The notes below the pieces were generated by a model, which did not search any database, was not told the origin of the DNA, and saw nothing but the letters and a program-made list of their open reading frames with translations. Positions 7,541 to 15,370 of a stretch of DNA of 64,000 nucleotides are shown one piece after another. The first letter of the stretch is position 1; each line of letters begins with the position of its first letter. A program made the position numbers and the translations under genes. The stretch is taken from the NCBI RefSeq assembly GCF_965223285.1, contig NZ_OZ244997.1, positions 6,138,001 through 6,202,000 of the forward strand, in the 5' to 3' direction. Source of the DNA: Leptofilum sp965223285 (GTDB taxonomy: Bacteria > Chloroflexota > Anaerolineae > Promineifilales > Promineifilaceae).

Positions 7541-8776
7541 TTATTCCATCTCAATGGCCAAGGCAACCGCTTCGCCACCGCCGAGACAGAGGGACGCGAC
7601 GCCGCGCTTGAGATTGCGCTGCTGCAAAGCGTGGATGAGCGTCACTAAAATGCGCGCACCGCTAGCCCCAATGGGATGCCCCAGCGCAATCGCGCCGCCG
7701 TTGACGTTCACTTTCTCCCAATCCCACGCATACCCTTTTTGCACTAACTCCACGCCGTTGGCCAACACCTGGGCGGCAAATGCTTCGTTCAGCTCAAACA
7801 AATCAACATCTGCCATTTCCCAGCCAATTTTACCCAGTAAACGAGGGATGGCGCGAGCAGGGGCGGCAAAGAGCCATTTTGGCTCAACGGCGTAATGGGT
7901 GTAGCCCACAATCCGAGCCAGTGGGGTTGTGCCTTGTTGCTCGGCCTTGGCGCGGCTGGTTACGACAACGGCCGCTCCGCCATCATTGAGGCCAGGTGCG
8001 TTCCCTGCCGTTACCTGGCCGTCTTTCTCGAAGGCGGGACGCAGCTTGGCTAACCCCTCAACGCTGGTTTGCATCTCATAGCTGCCGTTGGTGAACGTGG
8101 CGCGGATGGGTTCGTCCTTGTCTACCATCACGCTACCTTTGCGACTTTTGATTTCGATAGGGACGATCTCGGTTTGGAAACGGCCGTTTGCCGTGGCCTC
8201 TGCTGCTTTTTCATGGCTATGGTAGGCGTATTCATCCATTTCTTCACGGGTCACTTCATACTGCTTGGCAATAAATTCGGCCGCATTGCCCATGGCCCAA
8301 TCTTCAAAAGCGCACCAGAGGCCATCCCGCAGCAGGGCATCTTGCAGCTCACCGTGACCAAAGCGCAGCCCCTGCCGGGCACGGGGGACCAGGTAAGGCG
8401 CATTGGACATGCTCTCCATGCCGCCCGCGACGAAAACGTCGGCTTCGCCCGCGACGATGCCGTTGGCCGCCATCATCACAGATTTCAATCCGGAGCCACA
8501 GGCTTTGTTGACGGCCACAGCACCGACGTTATTGGGTAGACCGCCACCTAGCGCGGCATGTCGCGCGGCGGCTTGCCCTGTGCCAGCAGGCACCACCTGT
8601 CCCATAATCACTTCGTACACGGTAGTCGGATCAATGCCAGCACGGGAAACGGCCGCTTTCACCGCCACCGCCCCCAAATCTGAAGCCGACTGGCTGACCA
8701 GCCCGCCAGAAAATTTACCAGTAGGCGTGCGTGCCGCCCCAACAATAACAACATCCTGAATACTTTTTTGGCTCAT
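7541..8776 (-). CDS. Acetyl-CoA acetyltransferase (thiolase)
   Basis: A 411-residue thiolase, the usual family length. The acyl-accepting cysteine is in NKACGSGLKSV (about residue 92). The histidine motif is NGGAIALGHPIGASGARI (about 355-372) and the second catalytic cysteine is in SLCLGGGEAVAL near the C-terminus. The N-terminus DVVIVGAARTPTGKFSGGL is standard for the biosynthetic/degradative acetoacetyl-CoA thiolase group. It condenses two acetyl-CoA or cleaves 3-ketoacyl-CoA. No other beta-oxidation or mevalonate gene is adjacent, so the direction of use is not shown. It is monocistronic, with its own terminator at 7484-7519. Confidence 0.95.
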   Translation of the reverse strand: MSQKSIQDVVIVGAARTPTGKFSGGLVSQSASDLGAVAVKAAVSRAGIDPTTVYEVIMGQVVPAGTGQAAARHAALGGGLPNNVGAVAVNKACGSGLKSVMMAANGIVAGEADVFVAGGMESMSNAPYLVPRARQGLRFGHGELQDALLRDGLWCAFEDWAMGNAAEFIAKQYEVTREEMDEYAYHSHEKAAEATANGRFQTEIVPIEIKSRKGSVMVDKDEPIRATFTNGSYEMQTSVEGLAKLRPAFEKDGQVTAGNAPGLNDGGAAVVVTSRAKAEQQGTTPLARIVGYTHYAVEPKWLFAAPARAIPRLLGKIGWEMADVDLFELNEAFAAQVLANGVELVQKGYAWDWEKVNVNGGAIALGHPIGASGARILVTLIHALQQRNLKRGVASLCLGGGEAVALAIEME

Positions 8777-9158
8777 TTTTTCGCTCCTCAGTGGGTGTTG
8801 TAAAAGCGGAAGCGTACTTGAAAATAGGCAAAGGCTTGTCTCCCGCTTTTACACAAGTAATCGGCCAAAATCTTGGCTCGTTCATCATAAAAAGGATTGG
8901 CCGATTACAGAGAATCTTTGTTCAGTTTTAATGTGGTTATTGTACACGAAGGAGGTTGCAATTGGGAAACGGCCGTTCATTCCTACCTCATTGTGTCACA
9001 CACTCTCACTTGCTATACTGTTACCATCTTTTTTCACCATCCGACATTTTCAATCCATAAGTAGGGCTGACCCGCAAGCGCCAGCTAAAAGGGTTTTATG
9101 CGAAAGTACATACCATGGTAAATTTGAAAATGACTATAGTAATGCCGGATAATAATAT
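8777..9158. other. Intergenic region upstream of the acetyltransferase cassette
   Basis: I see no convincing gene here. One ACGGCCGT copy lies at about 8969-8976 and marks the last native-looking sequence. Beyond it composition shifts toward AT, and no further copy occurs until about 10.9 kb. Confidence 0.5.
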
Positions 9159-9215
9159 GTTGGGACGGCTAAATATATTTTTAGGTTTGCCTAAATCAGA
9201 ACTCGCCGTCCCAAC
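9159..9215. repeat. Perfect 11-bp inverted repeat with inner hairpin
   Basis: GTTGGGACGGC (9159-9169) and GCCGTCCCAAC (9205-9215) flank a 35-base loop that itself contains TTTAGG/CCTAAA. The arm order is opposite to an attC site, so it is not attC. It may be a cassette-boundary remnant or a terminator-like structure. Confidence 0.7.
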
Positions 9216-9218
9216 AAC

Positions 9219-9262
9219 AGCATAAAGCCGACAAAACTGCACACAGATTTTGCGGCTTATGC
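9219..9262. repeat. attC-like imperfect hairpin, possible degenerate attC
   Basis: AGCATAAAGCCGACAAAACT pairs imperfectly with AGATTTTGCGGCTTATGC around a short loop, with unpaired bases in the stem as attC sites have. Flanking TCCCAAC (9209-9215) could be an R-box, but a matching GTTRRRY box is missing on the right. If this is a decayed attC it would mark the left end of the GNAT cassette. Confidence 0.35.
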
Positions 9263-9326
9263 AACTGAACGGGCGGACGATTATCAAATTTAATTTTCCT
9301 CGATCAAGGCGAATGTAGGTTTCAGA

Positions 9327-9782
9327 ATGTTTCACAAAATCCGTTTAGAACCTGTAACTGTGAACAATTGGAAGTCTTGTATTGCACTAGAAACAACGCC
9401 TAATCAAGAAGGTTTTGTTCCAAGCAACTTGTATTCAATTGCCGAATCACAGTTTTATGAAGGTGCAAGGTCAAATGCATTTTATAATGAACAGAATCAG
9501 CTAATAGGGTACGCTCTTTGGGGGCGCGACGTTTTCACTGATAAATGGAAAATCTTCCGAATAATGATTGATAAATCACATCAAAATCAAGGCTATGGTA
9601 AAAGTGCTATGAAAGCAATTATCAAGCAGATTTCAAAAGAGCTAAACGGGAATGAGGTGCTGATTTGCTACCAAATCACAAATAGTGTTGCCCGCACTCT
9701 ATATGCTAACCTTGGATTTGTAGAACAGGATATTGATCCTGATGGGAAAGTCACAGCTTTATTGAAACAGGATACCTGTTGA
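9327..9782 (+). CDS. GNAT-family N-acetyltransferase on an integron-type cassette
   Basis: A 151-residue single-domain GNAT protein. The acetyl-CoA pyrophosphate loop is HQNQGYGKSAM (about residues 94-104), preceded by the IFRIMID strand. It is followed by the TNSVARTLYANLGF segment that places substrate and cofactor, near residues 127-140. The substrate is unknown; the sequence resembles diamine or small-amine acetyltransferases more than ribosomal RimI. The gene is AT-rich and has no ACGGCCGT palindrome, unlike its neighbours. An attC recombination site begins 28 bases after the stop, so it is most likely a horizontally acquired gene cassette. No integrase gene is in the window. Confidence 0.88.
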   Translation: MFHKIRLEPVTVNNWKSCIALETTPNQEGFVPSNLYSIAESQFYEGARSNAFYNEQNQLIGYALWGRDVFTDKWKIFRIMIDKSHQNQGYGKSAMKAIIKQISKELNGNEVLICYQITNSVARTLYANLGFVEQDIDPDGKVTALLKQDTC

Positions 9783-9809
9783 TGGTATCTCAAAATCATG
9801 CCAATCGCC

Positions 9810-9861
9810 GCCCAACATGGCTTGCAGCCGACGCGAAGCGCGGCTGAAGCGGGCGTTGGGC
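9810..9861 (+). other. attC recombination site (integron cassette end)
   Basis: R-boxes GCCCAAC (9810-9816) and GTTGGGC (9855-9861) match the RYYYAAC...GTTRRRY consensus. The interior GCTTgCAGCCGaCGC / GCGCGGCTGAAGC folds into a stem with two unpaired bases on one side and a GAA loop, which is the structural signature recognised by integron integrases. It lies directly after the GNAT gene. Confidence 0.85.
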
Positions 9862-9894
9862 GTTCTCAAATTTCATTGCACAATTTAGAGTTTT

Positions 9895-10443
9895 TTAGTA
9901 ACCCAAACTCGCCACCCAGTCGGCAACGCCAGCACGTGTCCAGAGGTTGTCGTCTACCAGCTTAATCATTTCATCGGCCAGGTTGTTGTGGCGGCCGGTG
10001 GGGCCAATAACTTGCCGTTCACCGATGTTGAAGCCAATGCGCTGGCTCAGTCGCCAAATTGCCATGCTGTAAGAAAAATCGGGTCGTTCGATGGATTGGG
10101 GGCCAAAGGCACCCGCGTACGCTGCTGCCAGGGCGCAGGTGTGCCACTCTTCGCGCTGCTCATAGGCGTAGTAGCCAAGCTGCACCTTCTCTACAAACGC
10201 ATTGCGGCATAGCGGGTGGTACAAACGGCCGATTCGCAAAAAGTTAGAAAGCGTGTCGGTGCTGGTCTGGGGTGGGTTTGGCTGTTGGGGGATGATAATG
10301 GGGTCCGGTTGGTGCGGGATGAGCGCGGCTTGCTCTGGCTCCGAAAGGATGACGCCGTTGGGGGTGTGAATCGTCATTGCCGTGGTAGCTGACTGAGGTT
10401 TGGATAAGCCCAGCCAGCGGGAAATTATTGTGCGGGTTGTCAT
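9895..10443 (-). CDS. Hypothetical protein, 182 residues
   Basis: I do not recognise a family. The first 60 residues are low-complexity and proline-rich (PHQPDPIIIPQQPNPPQTS), probably disordered. The remainder, about 65-182, looks globular and helical. It contains YHPLCRNAFVEKVQLGYYAYEQREEWHTCALAAAYAGAFG (given here only as the region around residues 73-113) and ends VADWVASLGY. There is no signal peptide or membrane helix. The start at 10443 is an ATG after a weak purine stretch. It lies alone between the attC site and the ABC exporter, on the opposite strand to both. Confidence 0.65.
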   Translation of the reverse strand: MTTRTIISRWLGLSKPQSATTAMTIHTPNGVILSEPEQAALIPHQPDPIIIPQQPNPPQTSTDTLSNFLRIGRLYHPLCRNAFVEKVQLGYYAYEQREEWHTCALAAAYAGAFGPQSIERPDFSYSMAIWRLSQRIGFNIGERQVIGPTGRHNNLADEMIKLVDDNLWTRAGVADWVASLGY

Positions 10444-10756
10444 CTATTTACTCCATAAACAGCAATGTAGGCGGTGCTGACTTCAAAACAACAACCGCCC
10501 ACATTGAAAATCTCTATTCTTAAGCTATTGGTTTCAAATGCATTACATGCTTGTAACACTCTAAATTACGTTTGTTTAGGTGTCTCAGATCGCTTCTGGG
10601 TCACAAATTGAGCAATCTTTAATTTTTGCCAAATTAGCATAGCATGTTTGTTCTAATTTTGGAGCAAAAATCAAGTGAATTTTTTATAAATTGCAAATTT
10701 GACAATCCATCTGAAGGCGTAGAGAATAGCAGATTCGTCTCTTAGTTCAGCATCAA
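10444..10756. other. Non-coding gap upstream of the ABC exporter
   Basis: There is no gene visible. It holds an imperfect inverted repeat (AATGTAGGCGGT near 10463 and ACCGCCCACATT near 10493) and then AT-rich sequence that may contain the exporter promoter. Confidence 0.5.
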
Positions 10757-11560
10757 ATGGATTTATCTATGCGTCTATTTTGGGAAATTGCGGCGCGGAG
10801 TTTTCGCAGGCACCTAACGTATCGGGCAGCAACAGTCGCTGGTTTGGTAACCAACTTCGGCTTTGGCTGGCTGCGCGTCTCTGTGCTGCTGGCGTTGTAC
10901 GACGGCCGTTCCGCAGTCGAAGGCATCACCGTATCTGGCCTGTACGCATACGTGGCCCTCACCCAGGCGGTCATTACCTACCTCGCCTTTTTTGGCTGGG
11001 TAGATCTGATGAACTCCGTCTACACCGGAGAAGTTGGTTCTGATCTACTCAAACCAATGAACTACTTTCGCTATTGGCTGGCGCAAGACGCGGGGCGGGC
11101 GTTGGTCGCACTTTTATTACGCGGCGTGGTCATCATGCTCTTTTTTAGCCTGGTCTTCCCCATGACTTATCCGGAAACGGTTGGACAATGGCTGGCGCTG
11201 GCAACAGCCATCATCCTCAGTTGGTTTCTCAGCTTTACCTATCGTTTTCTGCTGAACCTGGCCGCCTTTTGGACGCCAAACGCCAAAGGCATCGGTCGGT
11301 TTGGCTACGTCATTTCCTGGTTCTTCTCTGGCTTTTTGATGCCGCTGCGGTTATTTCCTGAGTGGGTCCAGACAGTCGCGAACTGGACACCGTTCCCCCA
11401 CATGCTCAACACCGTTGTGGAGATTTATATTGGTACGCTACAAGGAACGGCCGTTTGGCAAGCACTCATTTTGCAGGCTGCCTGGGCGATTGGATTAGCG
11501 ATTGTGGGGCAACTGTTGTTGAAAACGGCCGTGCGCCGCCTGGTCATTTTAGGAGGCTGA
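10757..11560 (+). CDS. ABC-2 family exporter permease, first subunit
   Basis: A 267-residue integral membrane protein with about six hydrophobic segments. It lacks a signal peptide and periplasmic domain. It resembles the small ABC-2-type permeases (DUF990-like group) that occur as two different permeases followed by one ATPase, which is the arrangement seen here. Characteristic are the basic N-terminus RLFWEIAARSFRRHLTYR and the motif SDLLKPMNYFRYWLAQD that corresponds to the LLRP coupling helix. The substrate is unknown. The stop is followed at once by the GTG of the second permease, with AGGAGG at 11550-11555 inside this gene serving as its ribosome binding site. Confidence 0.9.
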   Translation: MDLSMRLFWEIAARSFRRHLTYRAATVAGLVTNFGFGWLRVSVLLALYDGRSAVEGITVSGLYAYVALTQAVITYLAFFGWVDLMNSVYTGEVGSDLLKPMNYFRYWLAQDAGRALVALLLRGVVIMLFFSLVFPMTYPETVGQWLALATAIILSWFLSFTYRFLLNLAAFWTPNAKGIGRFGYVISWFFSGFLMPLRLFPEWVQTVANWTPFPHMLNTVVEIYIGTLQGTAVWQALILQAAWAIGLAIVGQLLLKTAVRRLVILGG

Positions 11561-11561
11561 T

Positions 11562-12371
11562 GTGAGACACAGTTTGAGCATGTACGGCCGTTTGCTCGGC
11601 GTCCAGCTGCGCTCCCAATTGCAATACCGCGCCTCATTCTTGCTAGACATGCTCTCCACCGGCACGATCGTACTGGTTGAATTTGGCTCGATGGCCTTGG
11701 TTTTACAACGTTTTGACAATTTGCAAGGCTGGCGGCTGCCCGAAATTGCGTTTTTGTATGGGCTGGTCGAAATCGCCTTTGGCCTCATGGACATGCTGTT
11801 CAGCGGCTTCGACCCCCCAGACTTTGGCCGATGAGTGCGCCAAGGCACATTCGACCAAATCTTGCTGCGCCCCATCAACATCACCACCCAAGTGATGGGG
11901 GCCGCATTAGAGCTGCGCCGACTCGGTAAAATCGCCTTTGGCATTGGTCTGTTTATCTATGCCCTGTCGCTCAACAATATCGTTTGGACGCTGCCCAAGC
12001 TGCTCTACCTGCCCGTGGTTGTTGCCAGCCTGGTCGCCTTTTTTGGCGGTCTGTTTATCATCGGCAGCACCATCACCTTTTGGACGGTAGATTCGATTGA
12101 GGTGCTCAACATGCTCACCTACGGCGGCAGTTTCACCATCTCCTACCCGATGACCATCTACCCCAACTGGCTGCGCGGCTTTTTTACATTCGTCGTCCCG
12201 GCCATCTTTCTGAACTTTTACCCAACGCTCTACTTTTTAGACAAGCCAGACCCACTCAACTTCCCCAGCTTTGCCCCGTTTATGGCGCCGCTGGTGGGGT
12301 TTGGCATGTTGTGGCTGTCCTTGCGCTTCTGGCGTTTTGGCATTCGCCATTACCAAAGCACGGGGAATTAG
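11562..12371 (+). pseudogene. ABC-2 family exporter permease, second subunit, interrupted by in-frame TGA
   Basis: One reading frame from GTG 11562 to 12371 encodes a second ABC-2 permease of about 270 residues, but a TGA stands at 11832-11834. The halves join without any shift: the part before ends GFDPPDFGR and the part after continues VRQGTFDQILLRP. That is the conserved coupling segment of this family, so residues on both sides are needed. A CGA-to-TGA or TGG-to-TGA change explains it. The downstream half could restart at GTG 11835 only as a truncated protein. Options are a true nonsense mutation, a sequencing error, or readthrough. Other genes in the window end normally with TGA, so genome-wide recoding is unlikely. 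Confidence 0.75.
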
Positions 12372-12455
12372 GCCACGGATTTCGCAGATTTACACAGATT
12401 TATGGCTCTTAAAAATCCTTCTAATCCGCGAAATCCGCGGCAAAAAACTAAGAAC
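12372..12455. repeat. Imperfect intergenic inverted repeat (CGCAGATTTACACAGATT type)
   Basis: CCACGGATTTCGCAGATTT at the left is answered by AATCCGCGAAATCCGCGG at the right. It separates the permease and ATPase genes of the exporter. Related words occur at 22.95-23.03, 26.68 and 38.37 kb. Confidence 0.6.
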
Positions 12456-12459
12456 ATTT

Positions 12460-13452
12460 ATGAACATCATCGAAGTGACCAACCTACAAAAACATTTTTC
12501 GGTGCGGAAGCATTTTTCGGGTCGATTTGGCAGCGTTCGCAGCTTTTTCTCGCGGGAATCGACGCGGGTGCGGGCGGTGGATGGCATCAGCTTTGGCGTG
12601 GAGCCGGGGGAATTGGTGGGCTACCTGGGGCCAAACGGGGCAGGCAAATCAACCACCATTAAGATGCTCACCGGGTTGCTGGTGCCGTCTGGGGGGGATG
12701 TGGTGGTGAACGGCCGTATCCCCCACCAAGAACGCCAACAGTACGTCGCCCGTATCGGGGTCGTTTTTGGGCAGCGCACCACCCTCTGGTGGGATTTGCC
12801 TGTCATCGAGTCACTAGAGCTGCTGCGACACGTTTACCAAATTCCAACAGATTTGTTCCGGCAAAATTTAGCTGAATTTACCGAGATGTTGGAGATGGAA
12901 CCATTTTTGCACACGCCCGTGCGCTCCCTCTCGCTGGGGCAGCGAATGCGGGCCGACATTGCCGCTGCCCTGCTGCACAACCCTGACTTACTCTTTTTAG
13001 ATGAGCCAACCATTGGGCTGGACGTGGTGGCGAAAGAACGCATTCGCCAATTTATTCAGCACGTGAACGCAGAGCGCGGCACCACGGTGCTGCTGACCAC
13101 CCACGATCTGGCCGACGTGCAGCGGCTGTGCCAGCGGGTGATGATTATTGATCGGGGGAAGTTGTTGTTTGACGGCCGTCTCCAATCCCTACAAAACCAA
13201 TTTGGCGGCAAGCGGGAGCTGGTGGTGGATTTTGCCCAGGATTACGAGGCAGTGGCAATCGAGGGCGCAACGGTCATCAACTACCATGATTCTCGCGCCA
13301 CTTATCAGTTTAGGCGGGGAGAAATTTCGGCATCGGAACTCATCGGCCGTATTTCCAGCCAATACCGGGTACAAGATTTGGCCGTCCGCGAACCAGACAT
13401 CGAAGGCACCATTCGCCGCATTTACGAAGAGAAGCTGTTGGAAAAAGAGTAG
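12460..13452 (+). CDS. ABC-2 exporter ATP-binding protein
   Basis: The ATG at 12460 is preferred; the frame is open further upstream, but that part is the intergenic repeat and the end of the permease gene in another frame. The 330-residue ATPase has Walker A GPNGAGKSTT, Q-loop region VVFGQRTTLWWDLP, signature LSLGQRMRADIAAALL, Walker B LLFLDEPTIGLD and the switch histidine in LLTTHDLADV. An extension before Walker A (RKHFSGRFGSVRSFFSRES) and the unusual QRTTLWWDLP are typical of the ATPase that partners the two small ABC-2 permeases encoded directly upstream. The TAG stop lies inside a palindromic repeat (13449-13501). Confidence 0.93.
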   Translation: MNIIEVTNLQKHFSVRKHFSGRFGSVRSFFSRESTRVRAVDGISFGVEPGELVGYLGPNGAGKSTTIKMLTGLLVPSGGDVVVNGRIPHQERQQYVARIGVVFGQRTTLWWDLPVIESLELLRHVYQIPTDLFRQNLAEFTEMLEMEPFLHTPVRSLSLGQRMRADIAAALLHNPDLLFLDEPTIGLDVVAKERIRQFIQHVNAERGTTVLLTTHDLADVQRLCQRVMIIDRGKLLFDGRLQSLQNQFGGKRELVVDFAQDYEAVAIEGATVINYHDSRATYQFRRGEISASELIGRISSQYRVQDLAVREPDIEGTIRRIYEEKLLEKE

Positions 13453-13501
13453 CCGCAGTTTCTTACTGCGTTTGAATTGCGCGGAAAGAATCCGCGGCTA
13501 C
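13449..13501. repeat. Palindromic intergenic repeat, GTAGCCGCG family, copy 2
   Basis: GTAGCCGCAGTTTCTTACTG at the left matches GGAAAGAATCCGCGGCTAC at the right. It shares sequence and arm design with 7421-7473. It contains the ATPase stop codon and may double as a terminator structure between convergent genes. Confidence 0.8.
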
Positions 13502-13506
13502 GTAAA

Positions 13507-14412
13507 TTACGCAAAAAATTGTGATTGGGCCACGATTTCATCCGCAGGAACAAAGGTAGCTTCGGCCACGCTCAAGCCCGTGCGCTGCAAGAACGCCTGC
13601 ACCAGATGGTAGCCAACGGCATACCCGCCGTAAGTAGGCATTCCGCCTAGCGGCTCGTAGCCACTTTGCGCTGCCAGCCCGTCCCCAAAAATGTAGCTGC
13701 GGATGATATTGAAGCCAGTTTTATTGAGTCCGCTGGCAATGAGCGATTTGGCGGCATCTAACATCGTCTCATACAACTGGGTAACGTAATAGCCCACGAC
13801 TTCTTCACCAAATAGTGAAGCGGCAAATGATTCCGCCATCCCCTCAAGCACGATGTACTCTGCCACGGTTGTGGTTTGCGGATTGAACGGGAAAACGCGG
13901 AAGCGCACCAAATGGTGCATCTCGTGCGCCACCAAGCCAGCTAGATGAGGTAAATTGCGCTCATCTGGTTCCCAGAACTGGCCGATGTAGCGCGGGGCAA
14001 ACCAATCGGTTGCCCCCGTGTAGCCGGGCTGTGGGTTGTTGACAAAGTGGTGTGGATCAGCCAGGACGAGCCAGCCTTCAAAGGTGTCAAAAAGCAAGCG
14101 ATCTACGTAGGGCGCGAAACGTTCGGCCGCTTTGGCAGCCGCCGCCTCGCCAATTTCCCAGGCGCGGGCGGCTTCCATTTTTTGCAGCAGCGTAGCGATT
14201 TCCTCGGTTTGGTGGGGCAGCAGCCAGCCCCACGTTTTGGCTCCGGCGAACGGATCATCGGTATCCATGCCGGGATGCTGCATCATGTTCATCATTTGTT
14301 GCCACGGCCGTACAAACAAATCCAAGTAAAGCTGCTCACGTTTGGCTGCGTCTGGTTCTGTGAGGAGACGGCCGTAATACTCATTGGTTGGTATCCAATT
14401 GCTTTTCATCAT
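13507..14412 (-). CDS. DUF2268-type putative zinc-dependent protease
   Basis: Translated from the ATG at 14412 (the longer frame upstream runs through a repeat and is unlikely). The roughly 300-residue protein has HEMHHLVRF near residue 147, which fits the HExxH zinc motif. It is followed by a conserved EGMAESFAASLFG, whose glutamate is a probable third ligand. This layout matches the DUF2268/YjaZ group of predicted metallopeptidases. No signal peptide is seen. A MerR/TipA-like regulator lies just upstream on the same strand with about 80 bases between them, containing a pair of 15-bp near-palindromes. The regulator may therefore control this gene (inference). Confidence 0.85.
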   Translation of the reverse strand: MMKSNWIPTNEYYGRLLTEPDAAKREQLYLDLFVRPWQQMMNMMQHPGMDTDDPFAGAKTWGWLLPHQTEEIATLLQKMEAARAWEIGEAAAAKAAERFAPYVDRLLFDTFEGWLVLADPHHFVNNPQPGYTGATDWFAPRYIGQFWEPDERNLPHLAGLVAHEMHHLVRFRVFPFNPQTTTVAEYIVLEGMAESFAASLFGEEVVGYYVTQLYETMLDAAKSLIASGLNKTGFNIIRSYIFGDGLAAQSGYEPLGGMPTYGGYAVGYHLVQAFLQRTGLSVAEATFVPADEIVAQSQFFA

Positions 14413-14428
14413 TTTTCCTTGGGGGATG

Positions 14429-14487
14429 AGGACTGGCAGTCCTGGCCTCATTAAGTCCGTTGATTTAGCTAAAGGACTGCCAGTCCT
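14429..14487. repeat. Pair of 15-bp near-palindromes
   Basis: AGGACTGGCAGTCCT (14429-14443) and AGGACTGCCAGTCCT (14473-14487) are each palindromic except the centre and are complementary to each other. They sit between the MerR gene and the metallopeptidase gene and could be a dispersed repeat or a regulator site. Confidence 0.75.
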
Positions 14488-14494
14488 GTGCAAA

Positions 14495-15238
14495 CTAGCT
14501 ATTTTTATCGCAGTAGACGGAAATCGCCGCCTGCAAAAAGTCTGGTAGATCGGGATGAAGTTCTTCAAACTTGGTGCGGAAAGCGGGGTCGTTGGCGTAC
14601 CCATGCCCCAAACCGCGCAGCGTGGCGAAGCTGGGTTCGTAAAAGTGCCGCATGTGCTGATGCCAGCGGGCCACTATCGCCTGAACCTCATCGCTGTTTG
14701 GCGAATTGTCAAGTTGCGCCACCATGTCCAGGTAAACCTGGTTGCCTTCTTGCATAATCGCTTTTTGCTGCTCTTTGCTGAGTCGGTTCCAACGCTGATT
14801 GGATTCACGCACCAGCTTGGGGTTCCAGCGGCGTTCTGCCTCTTTGGCGTACTCTTTTTGTTTGGCTTCATCGAAGCCTGCAAATAAATCTTTGTTGTCC
14901 ATCTCTATGTTTCCTTCCAAATGCAAAATAGTGTTGTCAATGGTGTCGATGAGCCGATTGAGCCGGTCTGCCTGCTGCTGGAGGGCTGCTTTTTGCGTTT
15001 GCAGCGATTGCAGCGCGTTAAAGTCGGACCTATCTAGAATCTTCCGAATTTGCGCCAGACTGAAATCCAGCTCTTGGTAAAAGCGGATTTGCTGCAGCCG
15101 CAGCACCGTTTCCTGGTTGTAGTAGCGGTAGCCATTGTCAGCAACGGCCGTTGGCTTGAGCAAATCTATTTGGTCGTAATACCGCAAGGTACGGCGGCTC
15201 ACGTTGGCCAGATCGGCGAGTTGTTTAATCGTGTACAT
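14495..15238 (-). CDS. MerR-family regulator with TipAS-like effector domain
   Basis: A 247-residue protein from the ATG at 15238. The N-terminal MerR winged helix reads YTIKQLADLANVSRRTLRYYDQ, followed by the LLKPTAVADNGYRYY wing and a dimerisation coiled coil (about 75-115). The C-terminal domain, about 120-247, with RWNRLSKEQQKAIMQEG and FYEPSFATLRGLGHGY, matches the TipAS antibiotic-recognition fold. TipA proteins bind thiopeptides and other multidrug ligands and activate their own promoter. The promoter at 15266-15296 has the expected 19-bp spacer with a dyad, supporting autoregulation. The putative metallopeptidase gene lies downstream. Confidence 0.93.
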   Translation of the reverse strand: MYTIKQLADLANVSRRTLRYYDQIDLLKPTAVADNGYRYYNQETVLRLQQIRFYQELDFSLAQIRKILDRSDFNALQSLQTQKAALQQQADRLNRLIDTIDNTILHLEGNIEMDNKDLFAGFDEAKQKEYAKEAERRWNPKLVRESNQRWNRLSKEQQKAIMQEGNQVYLDMVAQLDNSPNSDEVQAIVARWHQHMRHFYEPSFATLRGLGHGYANDPAFRTKFEELHPDLPDFLQAAISVYCDKNS

Positions 15239-15265
15239 GCACATCTCCAAAACGAATCTGGCACT

Positions 15266-15296
15266 ATGATAAAGTATGACGTTACGTCAATGTCAA
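15266..15296 (-). promoter_or_regulatory. MerR-type promoter with 19-bp spacer and dyad operator
   Basis: On the minus strand -35 TTGACA (15296-15291) and -10 TATCAT (15271-15266) are separated by 19 bases instead of 17. The spacer contains the perfect dyad TGACGTtACGTCA (15277-15289). This geometry is diagnostic of MerR-family control, and it lies about 30 bases upstream of the MerR/TipA start. Confidence 0.88.
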
Positions 15297-15326
15297 GGGG
15301 AATTTGAAAATGTGGAGGAAGGAGCA

Positions 15327-15354
15327 GTAGGGGCGTTTCGCGAAACGCCCCTAC
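15327..15354. repeat. Perfect 28-bp palindrome
   Basis: GTAGGGGCGTTTCG is followed immediately by CGAAACGCCCCTAC. It lies between the S10 peptidase stop and the MerR promoter. It is probably a dispersed palindromic repeat and could act as a terminator-like hairpin, though no T-run follows. Confidence 0.85.
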
Positions 15355-15370
15355 TTGCATATTGGGTTAA

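Noticed and set aside
9159..9215. Reading the 11-bp inverted repeat as attC
   Set aside because: The arm order (GTTGGGA first, TCCCAAC last) is the reverse of attC on either strand.
11562..12371. Genome-wide recoding of TGA
   Set aside because: Several neighbouring genes end properly at TGA (for example the first permease at 11558-11560), so reassignment is not supported.
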